NCBI GenBank assembly: GCA_021432635.1
Contig: MU270091.1
Span: 1-64,000, forward strand
From: Thozetella sp. PMI_491
Taxonomy: Eukaryota; Ascomycota; Sordariomycetes; Chaetosphaeriales; Chaetosphaeriaceae
DNA: 64,000 nt
Direction: 5' to 3'
Numbering within the stretch: the first letter of the stretch is position 1; each line of letters starts with the position of its first letter. A model generated the notes under the pieces. That model did no database searches. It was not told where the DNA came from and worked only from the letters and a program-made list of their open reading frames with translations. This document shows positions 53,376 to 64,000 of this stretch, one piece after another. The position numbers were made by a program, and so were the translations under genes.

Positions 53376-56300
53376 ATGCCCGCTGACGAGGCCAATAAGG
53401 CCATAGCTAGGAGCACACGGGCCTCTTTCGCCTGTGCTAGGTGCTACAGGCGCAAGAAAAAAGTACGTGCTTGTAATGCGGCTGGTTGCCAGCTGCTTTG
53501 GGCTGATTGCTTTATCTTCAGTGTGACCGAAACTATCCGTCTTGCTCCCACTGTACCAGGGCAAGGGCTCAGTGCATCGGCCTAGACCGGGACTCCGAAA
53601 CGGCACTCCCTCGAAGGTACGATGCCGGAATATTCTCTGTGCGGCTTTGCTTGCTAATTTGCCCGGAAACCAGCCTAGTCACGTACTTGGAAGAACTAGT
53701 TGCGCAGCTGGAGGTCGATCGCGACAGCCTTGTAGGCAATAGGGAAAATGCTATAAGTGACGTTTTATCACCTGAAGCTGTCCCCGCTGCAACTTCGCCT
53801 CTGTCCTCTGCTGCTGCATCCCTAGGGAATGCCGCAGCTGCCTACAACCTGGCGGCCAAAACAGCAAGAGAGAGTGCACCCGCTGCTTCCCTCACCCATG
53901 CTCCCCGATACGTCCTGCCTTATTATCGAGTGTTTTTTATGAGTGCGGAGCTCCCGTTTCCCCTTGCGTTCAGGAAGAATCGGCCGATCAACGTTCCCTC
54001 CAGTCATGGCGATGCGGATTTCACCCCACTTGGCGGAGAAGTCGCCGACAGGTTGATTGCTGTCTACATCGAGCGCGTCCTGCCCCAGTATCCCCTTTTC
54101 CGGGAGGACGAGGTAGTGGATATGTTCCAGCGACTCAAGATGTCTGGTGGCACACTTGCGCATGTGACGGCGGATGAACAATTTATGATAGCTATGATCA
54201 TGGCCATAGTGACGCTCTTGTCGAAAGCTAAAGACTACCGAAGGTTGATCTCCGTGGCGGAGTCACTACGTCGGGACGCCTTCACTCGCCTCGACTTTGG
54301 ACTAAGCTCCAACGTTGCAACTACAAGCACTATTCGGGAGCTGTTGCTACTCGTACAGTATGGTTACTTACTGCCGTCATCCATCAACCTTTGGCAAGTT
54401 ATTGGCGACGCTACGAGGCTTGCCTTGGAGCTGGGCTTGCATCAGGAACCCCCAGAAGCCAGTGCACTGAATGAAGAAACCGTTGAATCTCGCAGGCGAC
54501 TGTTCTGGACTGTGAGTTCGATGGCGGAGATCTTGCTTTCAGTGCTGACTGCCTGTACAGTTATACAGCATGGAGAGGTCAGTCGCGATCACATCTCATC
54601 GTCCATACGCAGTTGCTGGGGATCAAATTCATGTCGAATTTCCGCCGTTGCAAGAGGACCAGGTTCATCCGGATTCGTCCTTTGCACGGGTATATCACAT
54701 TCAGTTCGCAGACCGCCTCCGCTTTCTTCGCCTCCAATCCGAAATCTGCTCTGTCAACATCGGAATGCGGCCGGTCCCGAATCTGCAGCTGACATATGAG
54801 AATTGGATGGCGGATATGGAAAGGCGCATCTCCGAGACGAGCGCTCAAGTGGCAACCCCAAAATGGTGCGCTTTCATGGAATGGCACTCTCTATTGCTGC
54901 TTCATATGCCTTGTGCCCGTAATCCTAATCCCATCGAGAGCTCAGTGCTCAAGTTTTTCGATGCGGCGGTCCGAATCGCCAAGGGATATTGGGAGCTGGT
55001 AGAGTCGGACAACTTGGACTACCCGTGGCATGCCACTCATCACTGTTACGAAGCCGGAAATTTAATTCTGTATAGTCTGTGGCACTTTCGTGCTCTCATT
55101 CGAAGACACTACACGACGAAGCAGGTCTTTGAAGTTGTCCATCAGATTTCCGGCTTCTTTGTATGTCAACCGCATTGCTCCTCTTATGCTTTTTCAACTG
55201 ACGGCGGATAGATTCTTATTATCAAAAAGTGGCCAGCGGCTCAGCAGTGTGGCATGCTGTTTGACGGACTGCGGAAAGGGGCGTTGGGGTTCTTCGGAGA
55301 AGACGGCTCACCTGAACCAGAATCAGATCTCGAAGCACGGCAGTTGAAGGAGCTAGTGTTCAGAGAAAATGCGGACCTACTATATGCCCTCGAGCAGCCA
55401 CCATCCGCAACGGACCAGTCTACATTCGCCAGCATGTTCTCCGAGTTTGAAATTGATCCGATCTCATTTGGAATTTCGAATGATTCAGATTTCTTGGATA
55501 TTTTTAACTTCCCTGAGTCGACCGAGTTCGAAACTCTTGGGGGCGTATCTATCGAGGCCGTAACTGAGCAGGAAATCATGCCGGGCAATCACCTCTCTGT
55601 TCAAAGCCCAGGCTCGACAGCGGAAACCCCGGTGAATCCTTCGACTGGTGAAGATCAGTTGAAGGCTGCTATGCAAAGACTACCAGTATGCTCGCACTGC
55701 AAAAGGAGAAAGATAAAGTGTGATATGGCTCTCCCTGCATGCCGGAACTGCACAAAGCTCCACCAGGAATGCCACTATTGGGATAACGCATTGGACGAAG
55801 AGGTCTCACGCAGGTATGCGACGATTGTGTTCAAAGACGAACCCAAAGCTGACGTCGATATAGGCACATTCATGCCCTGAAGCAACAAGTCGAGACCCTG
55901 ATACACGAGGTTAGCGGACTACGTATCCCCGCTGAATCCGTTGCCCACATCCCAGACCTCGTCGCCGGACCCTGGCCTTCCGACCTCGCACAGCTTGGGA
56001 CGGGAGCTATTGCGAATATTTCTAGCACTGCTGTGTCGACAATTCTATGCCGAGTGCCTTCCGTCAATGCTACGTCGCTAGATATGCTGTTTTTTGGAGC
56101 CACCAGCTCAGTTTCTCGCCTGATGACAAGGCTCAGAAAGTCCATACCTTTTCCAAACGAACCTGCAACAAGCATCTCACAACCACCGCTACTCTTCGAC
56201 AGTCTACTCAGCTCTCTTGTTCTCAACCGTGCTGGCGATATATCACAAAGCGACGCGGAAAATCTCGCACAGCACTATTATCAGTCCATTGAGATAACCT

Positions 56301-57451
56301 ATCCTGTACTCGGCCAACAACTGATAAGCCAGACATTGGAATACGTGTACGGCCATAGGTCCGTGGGTGACGATGATGACGCCGTTAGAACACGCTTCAA
56401 CTTCATAATGGCGATATCTTCAGCTCTTATGAGCGAGCAAGATCAACGGCTACAAGTGGTTGCGGACATTTACTTCCGCGAGGCTCTCTCCGGTGCGTTT
56501 TCGGGCGACCAATTTGTTCGTCCGACAAACAAATCCCTGCAGATGATGTTACTACTGTGTATTTATACCTGGATTTGTCCTGCTTCCATGGATATTTGGA
56601 GACTTTTGGGTCACGCATCGCGAATGTGCTTGGATATTATTGAAATGCATGGATCCGATAAGACGGATGCCGCCAATGCGGTGGTCCTGTATCGCACGCT
56701 CTACGCCCTTGAAACGCAAATATCCATATCTTTCGGCCGGCCGCATCATCTACCCGACGGCAAGGATGTTCCGGCATACTCGCCCGACTCGAGCTTGATG
56801 GCGGCGGGGGAACTTTCGACGATGGTGTACGATCTCTCCCGGCTTCAAAATCGATTCCACAAGGATGTGATCGGCAGAGACTATATAGCCCCTGCTATGG
56901 TGGGCATTTCTTGGATGAGTGGCTGTGTACATGATATGAAGGCCTGGTTGGAAGATTGGAGAAGTCGAGTTGAGACTCTGTTCGCCAGCTCGCCCACGTC
57001 GCAAGGAGGAACTGACATGGAGCTCCCCTTCAAACTCTGGGGAGAGTTTCAGCATTGCGAGGCTCTCCTGCTTGCAAAAGTGGCTATGGACCGCCGAAGC
57101 CACGACATCATTTCAGATGAAGACGAACTCGGCCTATGCAAGCAGTTGCTGCGAGCTGCGGCGGGTCTGCGCCAAACTCCAGATCCGGAGGGACGGTTCG
57201 TGTCCGCTAGGGCACGTACATTCACCTTTCCGCTAACATGGACCCGGACACATGCGATATTCACTGCTACAGTAACGTTGCTGCAGCACATGCATACTAG
57301 ATCGCTTCACGACGTGGAAATGCAGGTATTGCTCCGTGCAGGTCTTGATATGCTTGATTCGGCGAATAGAACTGGTGATTATGCAACGGCTGGGCTTGTT
57401 GATTGCATACAGAAGTTATACAAATTCAGCTGCCAGCCGACATCGATTTGA
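53376..57451 (+). CDS. Double Zn2Cys6 transcription factor (two complete regulator modules in one frame)
   Basis: Six exons, 53376-53462, 53522-53616, 53674-54511, 54561-55160, 55212-55813 and 55864-57451, total 1269 aa with all phases matching. Intron 1 splits the first cluster, which becomes CARCYRRKKKC then CSHCTRARAQC. A coiled-coil-like YLEELVAQLE and a fungal_trans region follow (GYLLPSSINLWQ, ALELGLHQEP, RRRLFWTLYSMER). An acidic linker leads without a stop into a second cluster near residue 700: CSHCKRRKIKC then CRNCTKLHQEC. After it come HIHALKQQVETL and another fungal_trans region (LLCIYTWICPASMDIWRL, CLDIIEMHG). Each half alone would be an ordinary regulator. A separate second gene starting at ATG 55671 is the alternative, but no stop separates the halves. 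Nuclear. Confidence 0.78.
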
Positions 57452-58105
57452 GAAGGAAGCTTGACTTGATGTTTTGTACTATACTCCAAAATAGCCCAGA
57501 GAAGTGACTGTCCTCTTTCATTCGAGCAATGAAGACAACAGGTAGAGCGATTGCTGGATTCACCAGTGAGCCTAAATGTCATAAATGCATAATTGATGAA
57601 GTATATGGCTTCACCTCCGAGCTAGCCTAGGAGCGTCTCGATCCGCTACATCGCCGAATGTATATTCCTGTCCAGGCCGACAATCGTTTCTTCGACATAT
57701 AGCCAGGACTGCCTCCACTCTTAGGAATTTGCGCTGATTTCCGACTCACTAGCTCCGGGTCCTTGCATGATCCTCTCCACAGGTCCCCTCAGCCAGGTTT
57801 CGGTCAAAGCCGCTTATGAAGATAGTTCTATCTGCCCCTCCCACTATTCGCCCACTAAGCGTTCCCTCTGATGCAGCCCGTGTCTCCGCTTCGATACAGT
57901 GAGTTGAGGTGCGTCGGTTTTACCCGCATATCTCTACAGCGGCCGTCCCCTTGCTCCAAGTTTCGGTTCAGCCCGCTGATGGGGCATCGGTAGAGCACAC
58001 CAATATTGGACATACATTTTTAGGCCATTTTAAGAAACTAAACGCTGACTGGGGGATTAATCGTATTCCGCTGCAAATCCTCAAACATAGGCTATCTCTG
58101 AAAAC
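57452..58105. other. Intergenic, no gene seen
   Basis: About 650 bp. Two similar stretches, 'ccccttgctccaagtttcggttcagcc' near 57950 and 'cccctcagccaggtttcggtcaaagcc' near 57785, look like a diverged direct repeat. The SDR promoter should lie at the right end. Confidence 0.35.
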
Positions 58106-59198
58106 ATGGCAGACAACAATAAACTCGACAGCCAAGCCTACAAGGTTGCGATTGTCACCGGGGCTGCAGTGAGTATCCCTCACTATTTGACTCTACGATA
58201 GACATTGATTCATGAGCCCAAGTCTGGTATTGGAAAAGCGCTGGCGACGCACCTAGTCAGCGAGCAATGGCGCGTAGCGTGTTGCGATCTTCAGCAAGAA
58301 GCTGGACATGCTGTGGCAGCAGAGCTTGGCGATAATGCGGCCTTTTTCCAGCTCGACGTTCGCGACTATGACGACCAAGCCGAGGTTTTCACCTTGGTCT
58401 GGGAGAAGTGGGGGAGAATAGATGCTGTCCTGGCGAATGCGGGCCATTCAGACCGCGGCTCTATCTACATCTTTGACCATCGGGGCAGGACCGAGATCCC
58501 ACCCAAGCCAGCGCTGATGTCTATAAAAGCTTGTTACGAGAGTTTTCTTTATAGCGTTCAGCTTGCCATCCATTTCATGAGGCAGAACGAAACCCCCGGA
58601 GGACAGATCATCGCGACATCAACCATCGCTTCTGTACACCCGCACCAGACATTTCCGGAGTACTGCGGAGCCAAGGCCGCGGTAGGCTCTAATTCTTCTG
58701 CCCAGGTGTCTATCTTTCAGCTAACACAGCACAGATAAATCAATTTGTACGAACAGCTGCACCGATTCTCCAGTTAGTAAGCCAACTTGTGCAGCAGCCC
58801 CTCTCCGAACCAACTAGTACTGACCGCATTCAGAAAGAGAACATTACCTTGAACGCAGTCTTGCCAGGCATCGTAGCAACCGGAGCTGTGCCCCAAGCTT
58901 CCATCGATGCAACCAAACCAGAGCAGTAAGTTTCCTCCGGCACACAGCGAAAACAGCAGTTCTAACAGCGTTACAAAGCATCACACCTGTTGAAACCGTC
59001 GTGAAAGCCTTTGAAATGTGCCTCACACAGCCAACATTAAACGGACAGCTAATCGAATGCTCAACCGACAAGCACTTTTTGCTGCCTCTTCCGGAGCTGG
59101 CTAATGGGGCCGCCACAAAGAGGGCGTGTACGGTCTGGGAGCCACTGTTTGAGTCGAAGCACAAAGAGAAATCTGGGCTACCAGATACCATTATATAG
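58106..59198 (+). CDS. Short-chain dehydrogenase/reductase (15-hydroxyprostaglandin dehydrogenase-like)
   Basis: Five exons, 58106-58168, 58223-58681, 58735-58776, 58834-58925 and 58979-59198, give 291 aa. Intron 1 falls inside the cofactor loop; joining gives VAIVTGAASGIGKALATHL. CDLQQEAG after the second strand suggests NAD preference. VLANAGHSDRG, TSTIASVHPHQTFPEYCGAKAA (Ser, Tyr and Lys of the active site) and NAVLPGIVATG complete the SDR set. Two of the middle exons are very short (14 and about 31 codons). Resembles fungal 15-PGDH-type SDRs that oxidise secondary alcohols; the true substrate is unknown. No obvious partner gene. Confidence 0.83.
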
Positions 59199-59287
59199 TG
59201 GTTAAAAAAGAGCAGGGATTCCGCGGCCGCGGAGACTATACAGTCTCTACCAAAGACAATAAGGGCCTAGGCGCACTAGTCATTTCC

Positions 59288-59310
59288 AAAAAAAAAAAAA
59301 AAAAAAAAAA
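59288..59310 (+). repeat. Poly-A tract, 23 bases
   Basis: An uninterrupted run of about 23 A in otherwise mixed sequence, 90 bp downstream of the SDR stop codon. It is on the same strand as the gene. It could be a homopolymer expansion, a retroposed tail, or an assembly artefact. Confidence 0.7.
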
Positions 59311-60307
59311 GGTGAACCCGTTGTTATTGTAGAAGCTTTTATAGCAAATAGGACACACTCAAAGACCAGAAAAGATGGTTGAACGAGGAGCCTCGGGTTT
59401 GTGAGATTAGATGCAGGGTGCTGACACATGTATGAGGGTGCAAATCCATACCTGCACATCTATACACTCCATCTACGGAAGTCCCTCCTAAAGTACATGC
59501 CCACGGCCTTTCGTGCCATGAAATATTAATCTCACCCCTAACTTCCCTAGGCACTATATATTTAAGGACCAAATTCAAGCAATTCTAAACTACCAGCGCT
59601 GATACCTTAGAGTCTAGTTTAGACTAGGTGCATATCCATTAGTCCGAGTACCTATCATTACATTAATTGATAGGTGTCACAGATTAGTACTCTATCAGAC
59701 AGTGATACTCAAATGCGTCCTATATATAATGTCATTGGGTGTACCTACATGCATCTGAAATATTATGTTCTCACTGACATTTCGGTCAGGTAAAAGTAAG
59801 GCAAATGGACAACGGCCATGAGCCTTACACCCTTCACTCAGCGATAAAAATTAGTAGATGAATGAAACCTCGGAACTTGAGAAGATCTGCTAAAAGTCGT
59901 TCGCCCTCCGTCGTATTTACCCCCCTTTACTCTAGCCTTCTACTATGGTCTTATTCCTGGGAGCTTTTAAGGCCGCGCTGAGCATCTCGAGGGTGTATAT
60001 TATCCTATAACCACTTTCGTAATGGTACCTGGAGATTCGACATCTCTATTGTCTCAAGTGACCGGATTAGTGCCGCCAACGCAAATCGTACCACTCAGCT
60101 AGATTACTACCTCGCTGGATCATTGGCCAGCTAGAACGGCCGTAAGTCGGACAAATGCGTGCTGAGCCCCGAAAGTGCGCCATAACCCTGCGGATGTTGC
60201 GAGAGCGCTATGTTGACAATTCTTATCTTAAATGGCTTGGCAAGCTTGGCATATGAGCTGAGAAAGTTATCCCCGTCGCACATTGATATTGGTAGGCGCG
60301 TAACATG

Positions 60308-60480
60308 TTGCCAAGAGAAAGTCCCCTTTTTATACGTCTCAAGCTGGCGTATTCGTCTAAATGGCGTACTTCGGGGGTATCATCCCTTGCCAAGCGTGCA
60401 AAGCATTACAAGTCCCTTGCTTATACGCATCGATACCGGCGTATTCGTCTATACGTTGTGATTCGAGAGTATCATCGGGG
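60308..60480 (+). repeat. Diverged tandem direct repeat (two copies)
   Basis: Copy 1 (60308-60386) and copy 2 (60387-60480) both run from ttgccaag through gtccc, ttatacg, ggcgtattcgtct and gtatcatc in the same order. They differ at many bases and by a short insertion. They lie 90-260 bp upstream of the GH71 start, so they may modulate its promoter. Confidence 0.6.
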
Positions 60481-60570
60481 CTGCTTAAGTCAATAAATAC
60501 AGCTGTTTGCCTCCTCCACCATGTTTGGAGAGGAGTTCAATGGGTTATGCAAGCTCCTAATCTGGACACC

Positions 60571-63500
60571 ATGAGACTCTTGCCGTTCCTGGCAGCTTTG
60601 TTGCTCAGCGTCTGCCAGTTTCAGGCAGACGCCAAAGCGGTATTCGCGCATTTCATGGTTCGTAACTCTCAACGACTGGCGCATAGTCCGGAACTCTGGA
60701 AGTACTAACATGGATTCTCAGGTGAGCAACACGGCTGCTTTTAGCCAGGCGGACTGGGCGACCGAGATAAACAAGGCCAAGACTGCCGGCATTGACGCTT
60801 TCGCACTCAACATGGCGTATGGTGAAGCTACCACTCAGTCACAGTTGCCGCTCGCCTTTGCCGCCGCGAATGCTGCCGGATTTAAGCTCTTCTTCTCTAT
60901 TGACTATGCCGGCAACGGACTGTGGCCCAAAGCTGATGTCCTGAGCCTGCTTAAGCGCTGGATTCCAGATGGGGCCTATTACCGAAACGGTGCCAAGCCC
61001 ATGGTTTCCACCTTCGAAGGCACAGCAGCTGCCAAAGATTGGACCGATATCAAAGCCCAGACCGGATGCTACTTTATTCCTGATTGGTCATCTCTGGGGG
61101 CCAAGGACGCGCTCCAGATCGCTCCTGGCGTTCCTGATGGCCTCTTTAACTGGGCTGGTTGGCCCGTAGGGGACAGAAAGATGAACAATTTCGTCGACGC
61201 GTCGTATGCTCTATTTCTTGGAGGTCGGTCAGCCATCGAATCTATGTGCTTGAGTACAATTGTGGATTCTAATAGCCCAATAGCCCCCGAGGCCTCCGTT
61301 CCTAATTATATGATGCCTGTTTCTCCATGGTTTTACACCAACATGCCCGGTTTCAACAAAAACTGGATGTGGAAGGGCGATAACCTTTGGTACGACCGAT
61401 GGATGGAGGTACTTGTAACGCAACCTGAGTTTGTTCAAATTGTCAGTTGGAATGACTTTGGCGAGGTACGTAACCGCCCACTGACATTCTGGAGTGAGGC
61501 CTGCCGGGGCTTCCCTGGAGACTTGCTCTGAAAGGATTGCCTCAATCTTGAGACTTCTTGGTGGCTAAGTGTTGAATTTATAGTCTCACTACGTAGGCAC
61601 ATTACGCCAATCTCCCCCCTTCGCCGATGGGAAGGCCGCTTTCGACTACGTTAGCGGCATGCCGCATGAGGGTTGGTTGAGTACGCTCCCTTACTGGACC
61701 AGCATGTACAAGACGGGCACCGCGTCTATCACGAAGGAGTCTATTACGACCTGGTATCGTGAGTTGTCCTAGGCCAAGAGCAATAATCCCCCAGCAAGGC
61801 ATATCTGACCCACTTTCCAGTGAAACACCACCCCTCGTCCTGCGACAATGGGGGCACTACAGTCAACACGGCAAGTCATTTACAGGCAGAGTCCTGGCCA
61901 GGCAGCGATGTGGGAAACACCCTCTATGTCGATGCTGTCTTGGCGTCGCCTGCCGACGTCGAGGTTGAAGTCGGGAGCGAGATATTGGCCTTCAAATGGA
62001 CCAACGTCCCCGATGGAAACGTTGGCGTCTACCATGGGTCGGTCAACCTGAACGGCCGTACCGGCTTCGTATCAGTGGGTTTGTGGAGGGGTACCGGACT
62101 CCTCGGCTCCATCACTGGCGTGCCGATTGGGGGCTGTGATCCATCCGGGAAGGCTAACTTCAATCCCTGGGTCGGGAGCCAGACGACCGGCAACGTTCCT
62201 GCTACATCGCCACCACACAAGGTCTCTGATATGAAATGTGTCGAAGGGTTCAGCGTCGGAAACTTTAATTCCATCTGCCAATTTGCCTGCAAGAACGGAT
62301 ATTGTCCTCGCGGAGGTGAGTCCCTCCCGAACTCCGCTGAGCAGCGTGGTGGCGGAGGTGGTGGTGGCTGACCCAAGTTAGCTTGCGTGTGCACAAAGCT
62401 GGGGCCGCCCCCGAAAATACCGGACCCCGTCTTCCAAAGAGGCTATTCTAAGAACGGAGACCCCAACTTCGGAGGTCTCTGCGACTTTTCCTGCAACCTT
62501 GGCTACTGCCCCAGCGATGTCTGCTCTAAGACGCCGACACCGGAGGTGATTCCGAAGTCGTCGCCATTTACCCCAGACACGTGCACGAGTGGTTCAGCGA
62601 ACCGGATGGCCGGACAAGGTATCTCTGTGGATGTTCTGTGTCAAGAGGCCTGCTTCTATGGATATTGTATGTGGCTCGATGGCGCCGGCGCGCGCTCCAC
62701 AGGCAAAATATCATTTGCTAATCATCTTATCTAGGCCCGATCAAAGCCTGTAACTGCAATTCGCTCGGTGTTTTGAACGACCATCCCGCGGCAGATATCA
62801 GCATTGTAGGCTATCCAGCGAGGACTCTAGGAGGAGACACTGTCGTTCGTGATATTTGCACGTTTCTTTGCCAAATCGGGAAATGTGGGTCTTGGAATCT
62901 GACCTATCCGCTGACGCCTATCATATTGACGAGGGACAGGCCCGAAAGGACTTTGTGATTCTTACAATGTGAAAGATTTAGTCACTGGCGTAGGTTATAT
63001 TTTGTTTCCCTAGTCACTTACAGCACCGATGCCAGCGAGGTTTTAGTACTTACCGAATACCCTAGCCGCAATGTGCCGACGATCCAAACGCTTGGCCTTG
63101 CCTCACTTGCGCAAATCACAACAGTTGGGCTTCCCCTGGACTGTTCCCTCACGAGAAGTGGGAGCTGGCCAAGGCAACAGATGCCGTCAAGGGAATCCCC
63201 AAGTATCTCAGCGACAATAAAGGCAAATTCGGAGCATCCAATGGTTACTGGTCCGGGCAAGTAGGCATCTACTTCGGCTGGAACCAAGCCTGGGACTGTG
63301 GCCTAACAAGCGACTACGGTGGATGCAATTCTCAAATTCCCTGCCAAAAAGAAAACACGATTTCTCTAGCTGGAGTCTTGGTCTTGGACAGCCTGGCGCA
63401 AATGAACGAGTTCTTTGCTGCCTGGTACAATGCATATAACGTAGCTTGGGGAAAAGTCGCTCTCGGTGTTGGCCCGGTGAGTCTCTAGACCTGCCAGCTT

Positions 63501-64000
63501 CTTCGGTGGCTTGAAATCTGACACAGAAAAAGTTCAAAGAAACATTTGCTCCGGACCCTAAGGCAACATTGGCCGAGAAATTCATCGATTTTATAGTCAA
63601 CACCTGCATCGACTACGCCGGCGGCCTCGCTTTCAAAGGAATCTCAGAGAACCTCCTTATCAAAAATTTGACGGATGAGACCAAGGAGAAGCTTGAAGAA
63701 ACTTGGGGAGCTGCTTCCGAAATGGTAGGCGAAAAGCTCAAAGAGGAGTATGAGGCCATGAAACCACCCAGAGAAGTTCCGAAAGTGGAAGACCTTGAAA
63801 AGCACCTCGGCGAGTTCCTCAACGCGTCTCAGTGGAGCTTGGGCAATTATTCCGAATGGATCTGGAACGGAACTGAGGAGGCCGAGGCGCAAGTTCTTAC
63901 TCTAATTGCTGATGGACACTGGCTCAACGCCAGTAGGTTGTCCTCCGTACCGAGTGTTGATCACGCGGTTCTCAACATGGCATGGGGCAACCTCGTACAG
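60571..64000 (+). CDS. GH71 alpha-1,3-glucanase with Cys-rich repeats, secreted (3' partial)
   Basis: Supported exons are 60571-60657, 60722-61465, 61584-61758, 61821-62315, 62382-62666 and 62735-62884; exon limits from 62940 to 63476 are uncertain, and a last visible exon runs from 63527 past the window edge. A signal peptide (MRLLPFLAALLLSVCQFQADA) is followed by AVFAHFMVSNTAAFSQADW and GIDAFALNMAYGEAT, typical of GH71. FNWAGWP, SPWFYTNMPG and QIVSWNDFGESHYVG close the catalytic domain. Then come four Cys-rich modules of the CxFxCxxGYCP type (ICQFACKNGYCP, LCDFSCNLGYCP, LCQEACFYGYCP, ICTFLCQIGKCP). A further domain with WDCGLTSDYGGCN follows, also seen in some long GH71 and GH18 proteins. 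It should degrade alpha-1,3-glucan outside the cell. Confidence 0.82.

Larger units (their letters stand above)
59199..60570. other. Long intergenic region with A-tract and short repeats
   Basis: About 1.4 kb without a supported gene. Contains a 23-base A-run (59288-59310), AT-rich sequence to about 60000 and a tandem pair of diverged 80-90 bp repeats (60308-60480). A retroposed origin of the A-run is possible but no body of a LINE or SINE was recognised. Confidence 0.4.

Noticed and set aside
55671-57451. A separate second regulator gene starting at the ATG before the second zinc cluster
   Set aside because: No stop codon, promoter-like gap or terminator separates it from the upstream coding exon. 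It is kept only as the alternative to the fused model.
60308-60480. Long terminal repeat or element ends
   Set aside because: The two copies are adjacent and short, with no internal coding region or flanking duplication; a simple tandem duplication explains them.
1-64000. PKS, NRPS, terpene synthase, CRISPR, rRNA, telomeric repeats, virus-derived elements
   Set aside because: None of the expected motifs, arrays or reading frames was seen on either strand.

Overview
The window is nuclear DNA of a filamentous ascomycete (Pezizomycotina). Nearly every gene is split by short introns of about 45-110 bp with GT...AG ends and CTAAC/CTGAC-like branch sites. The protein families are typical of these fungi: Zn2Cys6 regulators, DHA2, Dal5 and NCS1 carriers, SDRs, an NB-ARC/TPR NLR and GH71. 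Composition is roughly half GC, with looser AT-rich intergenic stretches. Species cannot be named from the sequence. No rRNA, tRNA, CRISPR, telomere repeat or intact transposon was seen. Exon models below were built by hand: splice sites were chosen so that phases match and family motifs join.

Layout. (1) 0.4-12.4 kb: a PF11951-type regulator, an SDR and a plant-type O-methyltransferase, a DHA2 drug transporter and a Zn2Cys6 regulator. These look like tailoring, export and control genes, but no PKS, NRPS or terpene backbone gene is present. (2) 12.7-25.3 kb: an NCS1 permease diverges from a 12-exon hydantoinase A-DUF917 fusion. They are followed by a MOSC-flavin reductase-2Fe2S fusion diverging from a Zn2Cys6 regulator, and by a YjjX-type ITP/XTP phosphatase. 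(3) 26-31.8 kb: another Zn2Cys6 regulator and a divergent TauD dioxygenase / Dal5-type carrier pair. (4) 32.9-38.3 kb: an NLR-like receptor (alpha/beta hydrolase, NB-ARC, six near-identical TPRs) and a decayed transporter remnant. (5) 39.6-47.9 kb: a DUF7053 protein, a cysteine-synthase-like enzyme, a YrdC/Sua5-like protein, a Zn2Cys6 regulator and two SDRs. (6) 48.3-52.9 kb: a NodB-family (polysaccharide deacetylase or cyclic imidase) hydrolase, a penicillin-acyltransferase-like Ntn hydrolase and a second Dal5-type carrier. (7) 53.4-64 kb: a gene in which two complete Zn2Cys6 regulators share one reading frame, another SDR, and a long GH71 alpha-1,3-glucanase running off the right edge.

Working idea (inference): much of the centre is an accessory region for using organic nitrogen and sulfur. 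Carriers (NCS1, two Dal5) sit with ring- and amide-opening enzymes (hydantoinase-DUF917, NodB-like hydrolase, Ntn amidohydrolase), a sulfonate-type dioxygenase, a cysteine-synthase-like enzyme and base/nucleotide clean-up enzymes (MOSC fusion, YjjX). Three of the divergent promoters carry closely paired HGATAR motifs, the kind bound by AreA/NIT2 nitrogen regulators. Seven regulator DNA-binding or PF11951 modules in 64 kb is a high density.
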